Shown here piece after piece: positions 15,982 to 19,208 of a stretch of 19,208 nt of DNA. The notes under the pieces were generated by a model. It saw only the letters and a program-made list of their open reading frames with translations. It was not told the origin of the DNA and ran no database searches. Both the position numbers and the translations under genes were made by a program. How positions within the stretch are numbered: position 1 is the stretch's first letter; every line of letters begins with the position of its first letter. Origin of the DNA: Deltaproteobacteria bacterium (GTDB taxonomy: Bacteria > Desulfobacterota > Binatia > Binatales > Binataceae); assembly GCA_021780585.1 (NCBI GenBank), contig JAJXYM010000019.1, positions 1 to 19,208 on the forward strand, given 5' to 3'.

Positions 15982-16281
15982 TCAACCGGCAAGCCGGTCG
16001 AGCAGGTTCAGGATCACGCCGATCCCCGGCAGGTTGACTTCAAGCTCGTCGGCGAGCGTGCGGATCAGGCGGATCCGGCGGAGCGCGCCGCGGTCGTAGA
16101 GCGGCTCGTCGCCGCCGTCGAGGTCGGCGACCTGGACCGGCGCGATCAGCTCCTCATGCTCCCACAGCGTCAGCTCCCGATCGCTCGCGCCTGAAAGCAC
16201 CAGCAGAGCGGTGCGGCTCATCAGGACGGTCTCGCGGCGGCCGGCGGCGGCGCGGCCGGTTCGGACGGAACGTCGGGCCAT
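15982..16281 (-). CDS. CbpM/HspR-like MerR-fold chaperone modulator
   Basis: A 99-residue protein with a MerR-type helix-turn-helix layout: helix pair about residues 28-42 (SGASDRELTLWEHEEL), a wing, then YDRGALRRIRLIRTL and the characteristic ELEVNLPGIGVILNLLDRL end. The NLPGIGVIL ending is shared by E. coli CbpM, the CbpA inhibitor, and by HspR heat-shock repressors. The Arg usually found in TLRxYE of DNA-binding HspR is Thr here, so it may act by binding the J protein rather than DNA. It directly follows the dnaJ-like gene. The ATG at 16281 is chosen because GGGAG (16290-16294) is 8 nt upstream. Alternatives are a GTG at 16290 overlapping the dnaJ stop as GTGA, and the ATG at 16221, which is nearer family length. 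Confidence 0.82.
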   Translation of the reverse strand: MARRSVRTGRAAAGRRETVLMSRTALLVLSGASDRELTLWEHEELIAPVQVADLDGGDEPLYDRGALRRIRLIRTLADELEVNLPGIGVILNLLDRLAG

Positions 16282-16286
16282 CGCCG

Positions 16287-17390
16287 TCACTCCCGCATCA
16301 GCTCGGCGCGCGGATCGGGCAGGTCGCGGGCGCGGCGCCGTTCGGCCAACTGCTCCATCAGATGGCGCTCCTCGGCGGTAAGGTCGGTGGGCGCGAGCAC
16401 TTTGAGTTCATAGAGCAGATCGCCGGCCGGCTCCTTGCCGCGGCCGGGCAGTCCGCGCCCCTTGAGCCGCATCACGCGGCCGCTCTGACTCCCGGCCGGA
16501 ATTTTGAGGGCGATACGGCCGTCGAGAGTCGGCGCGGTGACTTCGGCGCCGAGGGCGGCCTCGTAATCCCATACCGGAAGCTGGCAGCGCACGTCGCGGC
16601 CGGCGACGGTGAAGACGCTGGAGGGTTTGAGGCGAATCGTCAGGAACAGGTCGCCGTTGAGTTCGGGACGGGCGCCCTTGCCGCCCTGCCCCTTGAGACG
16701 GATCCGGGCGCCGTCGGTCATTCCCGCGGGAATCGTGACTTCGAGCTGGCGGCGCGCCTGGATCACGCCCGCGCCGGCGCATTTCGGGCAGGCGTCGGCG
16801 GAGCGGATAATCCGGGCGTTGCCGCGTTTTTCCTGGCGCGCGATCACGCCCGTGCCGCCGCAATGGTCGCATTCGTCGGCGGCGGTGACGGTAATCCGGC
16901 GCGCGCCGCCGTGCATCGCGTCGCGCAGGGGCAGTTCGACCTCGGCCTGCAGGTCCGGAGCGCGGCCGCCATGGCGCATCCCGACCTCTTCGCCAAAGGA
17001 AAAGCCGCGCGCGCGTCCACCGGCCCCGCCGCCGAGACCGCCGAAGAAGCGTTCGAAGAAATCGCTGAAACCCCCGCCCGCTTCCGCCCCGCCGCCGGTG
17101 AACGGTCCACCGTGAGGCGCGCCGGCGCGGGCGTAACGCCGAAAGACTTCATCCTCGGAGGCGCCGCGCTCCCAATCCGCGCCAAGCTCGTCGTACTTCT
17201 TGCGCTTGTCGGCGTCGCCGAGGACCTGGTAGGCCTCGTTGATCTCCTTGAAGCGGCGCTCGGCCTCTTTATTGTTGGGATTGACGTCCGGATGGAACTT
17301 GCGGGCGAGCTTGCGGTAGGCGCTTTTGATCTGGTCGGCGGAAGCGGAGCGCTCGACGCCGAGGAGCTTGTAGTAGTCGCGGAATTCCAT
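16287..17390 (-). CDS. DnaJ/CbpA-like J-domain co-chaperone with half zinc finger
   Basis: Hsp40 that would stimulate a DnaK ATPase and deliver substrates. The 367 residues comprise a J domain (1-70, HPD at 33-35), a Gly/Phe-rich linker (about 90-135), and the two-part C-terminal substrate domain ending with LPGRGKEPAGDLLYELKV (314-331). Canonical DnaJ has four CxxCxGxG repeats and CbpA has none. Here there are two, CDHCGGTG (174-181) and CPKCAGAG (201-208), enough for one zinc site. The start is ATG 17390, 7 codons before the YYKLLGV motif; the Shine-Dalgarno is weak (GGAG at 15 nt). The downstream CbpM-like gene supports a CbpA-type system. A full DnaJ is presumably encoded elsewhere. Confidence 0.93.
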   Translation of the reverse strand: MEFRDYYKLLGVERSASADQIKSAYRKLARKFHPDVNPNNKEAERRFKEINEAYQVLGDADKRKKYDELGADWERGASEDEVFRRYARAGAPHGGPFTGGGAEAGGGFSDFFERFFGGLGGGAGGRARGFSFGEEVGMRHGGRAPDLQAEVELPLRDAMHGGARRITVTAADECDHCGGTGVIARQEKRGNARIIRSADACPKCAGAGVIQARRQLEVTIPAGMTDGARIRLKGQGGKGARPELNGDLFLTIRLKPSSVFTVAGRDVRCQLPVWDYEAALGAEVTAPTLDGRIALKIPAGSQSGRVMRLKGRGLPGRGKEPAGDLLYELKVLAPTDLTAEERHLMEQLAERRRARDLPDPRAELMRE

Positions 17391-17425
17391 CTATGGCGAA
17401 TTGATCTCCGTCATTAAGATGCGCA

Positions 17426-17444
17426 TTGCGGGCGCGTCCCGCAA
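17426..17444. promoter_or_regulatory. 19-bp dyad upstream of the J-protein gene
   Basis: Perfect inverted repeat TTGCGGG-N5-CCCGCAA, centred about 45 bp upstream of the start codon. On the minus strand its first arm supplies a -35-like TTGCGG, with CTTAAT (four of six to -10) 20 bp further on. That resembles the long-spacer promoters of MerR-family regulators. A role as operator for the CbpM/HspR-like protein is an inference; a 5' UTR hairpin is the alternative. Confidence 0.35.
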
Positions 17445-17510
17445 CCGCCGCCGGCGCCGCGCGCACCGGCACGCGAACACATCGACGGACTTCCGCGCGC
17501 ACTCCGATTC

Positions 17511-17576
17511 GTCATTCCGAGGCGCGACGTCAAGAATCCCGGGATTCTTGACGTCGCGGACTCCGTTCGGAATGAC
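17511..17576. repeat. 66-bp nested inverted repeat (REP/MITE-like hairpin)
   Basis: Outer arms GTCATTCCGA (17511-17520) and TCGGAATGAC (17567-17576) are exact inverted copies. Inside lies a perfect 36-bp palindrome (17523-17558) with half-site CGCGACGTCAAGAATCCC. Two bp on one side and eight on the other form an asymmetric internal loop. Termini starting GTCATTCCGA are a familiar look of dispersed palindromic repeats in several bacterial genomes. The element lies 24 bp past the parE stop and has no coding capacity. It could also terminate or stabilise transcripts, but no U-tract follows. Confidence 0.8.
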
Positions 17577-17599
17577 CAAAGAGACCGGCGGCGTCACTT

Positions 17600-17965
17600 T
17601 CAATCCTGGTCTTCGGAGACCTCGTCCAAGTGGCGGTGCGGGTCCATGCGTTCGTGGAGCACACGAACGATTTCGATCAAGTCCGGCGCGACCGCGCGGA
17701 AGTAGAGAATGTGCACCGGTCTGATTACCTTCGCGCCAGAGTCGCCGGCGCGCACGTGTTGGATATGAAAGCTGCGAAGCCCTGACGCGAGTTCAGCGCG
17801 GGTCCGGGTCGCGGGACCTTTCGGATCGGCGGACACTTTTCGCATCGCCGCCGCAAGGATTGCCGCATAACGCCGCCGACGGTCGCTCCCCCACCTTTCC
17901 GCGCTGGCGGCGAGGACATGCTCAAGATCCGCCTGCGCCAGCCGGGAGAGCCGAAAGCGCGCCAT
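17600..17965 (-). CDS. ParE/RelE-superfamily toxin
   Basis: Toxin half of a type II toxin-antitoxin pair. The 121-residue protein starts MARFRLSRLAQADLEHVL, as in ParE proteins, and has the helical hairpin (RRRRYAAILAAAMRKVSADP). The C-terminal beta-sheet includes GLRSFHIQHVR, HILYFRAVAPDLIEIVRVLHERMDP and a final HRHL. This matches ParE, whose characterised members inhibit gyrase, better than RelE ribonucleases; the actual target is not shown by the sequence. An in-frame TTG one codon upstream is possible. It starts 9 nt after the antitoxin stop, so the pair is co-transcribed. It appears intact. Confidence 0.88.
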   Translation of the reverse strand: MARFRLSRLAQADLEHVLAASAERWGSDRRRRYAAILAAAMRKVSADPKGPATRTRAELASGLRSFHIQHVRAGDSGAKVIRPVHILYFRAVAPDLIEIVRVLHERMDPHRHLDEVSEDQD

Positions 17966-17974
17966 CAAGTCAGG

Positions 17975-18256
17975 TCAGGGCGTGCGATTGCCCGGCGTCG
18001 CGCTTAATCGTTCAAGATAGTCATCCAGATCGGCGGCGGCGATCTCGGTGAAATCGCCGCGTTCGAGCGCGTTGAGACCGGCCTTGATTTGCGCGCGCAA
18101 AGCCCGGAGCTTGAGCGCATCTTCGCGGCGCTTTTGCTGCAATACGCGGATCGCGGCGCGGATCGCTTCGCTCGCGTTCTGATATTCGCCCGCTTTGACC
18201 ACGCGCTCGACGAACGCGTCCTGCGCGGCGGTAAGGCTAACGTTGCGGGTTGGCAT
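17975..18256 (-). CDS. ParD-family ribbon-helix-helix antitoxin
   Basis: The 93-residue antitoxin has an N-terminal ribbon-helix-helix DNA-binding domain: strand RNVSL (4-8), helix AQDAFVERVVKAG, then the turn and helix EYQNASEAIRAAIRVLQQ. A charged C-terminal segment (KLRALRAQIKAGLNALERGDF) is typical of the part of ParD that wraps ParE. The ATG at 18256 is chosen because the family starts two to four residues before the RNVSL strand; the frame extends upstream only through the promoter region. A promoter with an overlapping palindrome lies 27-55 bp upstream, consistent with autoregulation by ParD and the ParDE complex. Confidence 0.9.
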   Translation of the reverse strand: MPTRNVSLTAAQDAFVERVVKAGEYQNASEAIRAAIRVLQQKRREDALKLRALRAQIKAGLNALERGDFTEIAAADLDDYLERLSATPGNRTP

Positions 18257-18282
18257 TGCGGCGTTTTTCTCGATCCGCCAAC

Positions 18283-18311
18283 AGAATATCATCCATGGCA
18301 AAGTTTGCCAA
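18283..18311 (-). promoter_or_regulatory. Predicted sigma70-type promoter of parDE
   Basis: On the minus strand, TTGGCA (18306-18311, five of six to the -35) is followed after exactly 17 bp by TATTCT (18283-18288, four of six to the -10). The box pair lies between the ccmD stop and the parD start, leaving a leader of about 20 nt. This is the best promoter match in the window. Confidence 0.6.
18296..18310. promoter_or_regulatory. Candidate ParD operator
   Basis: Perfect palindrome TGGCAAA-N-TTTGCCA. It overlaps most of the -35 box and the upstream spacer of the parDE promoter, where RHH antitoxins typically bind to repress their own operon. Binding is inferred. Confidence 0.55.
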
Positions 18312-18324
18312 TCTCGTCGGCAGG

Positions 18325-18495
18325 TTAGCTGGCGGAGCGGCGATCGACGCTGGCGCGAAGGTCGGCGAGGCGGGATTCGAGCGTGCGCATCCGCTCTTCG
18401 AGCCGGGCCTGACGGCGCTGGACGAAGATCACATAAAGGAAGATCACGGCAAAGATAATCGCGTAGGCCGCGCCGAGGTAGCCAAGGTTATCCAT
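18325..18495 (-). CDS. ccmD: Heme exporter protein CcmD
   Basis: A 56-residue protein starting MDNLGYLGAAYAIIFAV. It has one membrane segment (about 6-25, AIIFAVIFLYVIFV at its core), then a cytoplasmic charged amphipathic tail (QRRQARLEERMRTLESRLADL) likely to be helical. Size, topology and position right after ccmC identify it as CcmD, which helps CcmABC release holo-CcmE in System I cytochrome c maturation. Its ATG shares one base with the ccmC stop (TGATG), so translation is coupled. The usual next gene, ccmE, is not here; parDE follows instead. Confidence 0.85.
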   Translation of the reverse strand: MDNLGYLGAAYAIIFAVIFLYVIFVQRRQARLEERMRTLESRLADLRASVDRRSAS

Positions 18496-19202
18496 CAGAA
18501 GTCTCCCGCCGCCGCGTCGGCCAGATTAAGCTCGCGCTCCAGCGCGCCGATCCGCGTGCGCATCCTGAGCGTCGCGAAACGGATCAGCAGCATCCATGCG
18601 AACAGCGCGGTGAAGGCGGCGAGCGCGACCAGCAGCGTCGCGACCATCCGCGGATCGGTCAGGCCGTGTTCGCCCTGGCGCGTGACCAATACGGCGGGAT
18701 GGATCGTGCGCCAGAGCCGGACCGAGACGATAATCACCGGCACGTCGGCGGCGGCGACGATGCCGATCACGGCGGCGAAACGCGCCACCTGCGGCGAATC
18801 TCCCGCCATCGCGCGCAGCATCAGATAGCCGCCATAGAGCAGCCAGAGGATCAGCGTGGTGGTCAGGCGCGAATCCCAGGTCCACCATGCGCCCCAGATC
18901 GGCCGGGCCCAGATCGATCCGGTGATCAGCACCAGGGTACAGAAGACCATCCCGATTTCGGCGGCGGCGTAACCGAGATCGTCCCAGATTTGATTGCCCA
19001 GCCAGAGGTAGAAGACGCCGGCGATCGCGACGAGGCCGAAAGCGGCGAAAGCGACCCACGCGCAGGGGACGTGAAAGTAAAAGATGCGCTGCACGATACC
19101 CTGTTCGGCCTCGGTCGGCACGAAGGCGAAGGTCATATAGATCGCGGCGAGCATCAGCAGGCCGGTCAAAGCGGCGAGCGCGCGCGTGAACGAGTTACCC
19201 AT
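18495..19202 (-). CDS. ccmC: Heme-handling protein CcmC (cytochrome c maturation)
   Basis: Inner-membrane protein that delivers heme to the chaperone CcmE in System I cytochrome c biogenesis. The 235 residues form six predicted membrane spans. The tryptophan-rich heme motif WGAWWTWDSR (103-112) and two conserved periplasmic histidines (H44 in FYFHVP, H168 in TIHP) are present. The start ATG lies 6 bp inside the window edge, so its ribosome site is not visible, but the N-terminus (MGNSFTRALAALTG) is plausible. A ccmA-ccmB pair probably precedes it outside the window. Confidence 0.95.
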   Translation of the reverse strand: MGNSFTRALAALTGLLMLAAIYMTFAFVPTEAEQGIVQRIFYFHVPCAWVAFAAFGLVAIAGVFYLWLGNQIWDDLGYAAAEIGMVFCTLVLITGSIWARPIWGAWWTWDSRLTTTLILWLLYGGYLMLRAMAGDSPQVARFAAVIGIVAAADVPVIIVSVRLWRTIHPAVLVTRQGEHGLTDPRMVATLLVALAAFTALFAWMLLIRFATLRMRTRIGALERELNLADAAAGDF

Positions 19203-19208
19203 CGGCGG

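Noticed and set aside
15800..15985. 61-codon minus-strand frame between cbpM and tilS.
   Set aside because: TTG start overlapping the cbpM stop, Arg-rich composition, no ribosome site, and it overlaps the probable tilS promoter.
17400..17510. CIRCE element or sigma32 promoter before the J-protein gene.
   Set aside because: No TTAGCACTC/GAGTGCTAA pair and no recognisable sigma32 boxes; only the unrelated 19-bp dyad is present.
1..19208. Frequent CGATCG and GCGATCGC words, considered as a HIP1-like genome motif.
   Set aside because: They fall mostly inside genes at Ala-Ile or Arg-Asp-Arg codon junctions and can be explained by GC-rich codon choice; I cannot count enrichment here.

Overview
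The window is a high-GC bacterial chromosome segment in which every gene I can support lies on the minus strand, so transcription runs from high to low coordinates. I see no tRNA, rRNA, CRISPR array, transposase or phage gene. The order tilS-ftsH-folP-cdaA-ybbR-glmM-pdxJ-nnr-tsaE-lysC-cimA resembles that of Deltaproteobacteria in the broad sense (Desulfobacterota, Myxococcota, Binatota-like lineages). A System I cytochrome c maturation pair (ccmC-ccmD) and a lysC-cimA pair fit this. The lineage is inferred from gene order and composition only.

Region 1 (19202-17600): ccmC and a 56-residue ccmD open the segment. A ParD/ParE-type toxin-antitoxin pair follows, with a recognisable sigma70-type promoter overlapped by a perfect 15-bp palindrome, a likely autoregulatory operator.

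Region 2 (17599-15798): a 66-bp hairpin-forming inverted repeat separates parE from a chaperone operon. That operon encodes a DnaJ/CbpA-like J protein with only half of the usual zinc-finger region, followed by a small CbpM/HspR-like MerR-fold protein. A 19-bp dyad lies just upstream of the J-protein gene.

Region 3 (15797-5199): a compact housekeeping array with several ATGA/GTGA stop-start overlaps. It runs from tilS (tRNA-Ile lysidine) through ftsH (membrane protease), folP (folate), cdaA (c-di-AMP synthesis), ybbR/cdaR (its probable membrane regulator), glmM (glucosamine-1-phosphate for cell wall), pdxJ (vitamin B6) and nnrDE (NAD(P)HX repair) to tsaE (t6A tRNA modification). No acpS lies between pdxJ and nnr, although it is often found there in related clusters.

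Region 4 (5120-1): a two-TM small membrane protein of unknown function is followed by lysC (aspartokinase), which has a strong internal in-frame start predicted to make a separate regulatory subunit. Next come cimA (threonine-independent isoleucine synthesis) and cysE (O-acetylserine synthesis). After a 151-bp gap comes a class I cysteine desulfurase cut by the window edge.

Most of the window is ordinary core metabolism, and I found no convincing new multi-gene system. The points most worth a second look are the internal lysC start, the half-zinc-finger J protein with its MerR-like partner and dyad, the parDE operator, and the 66-bp palindromic element.
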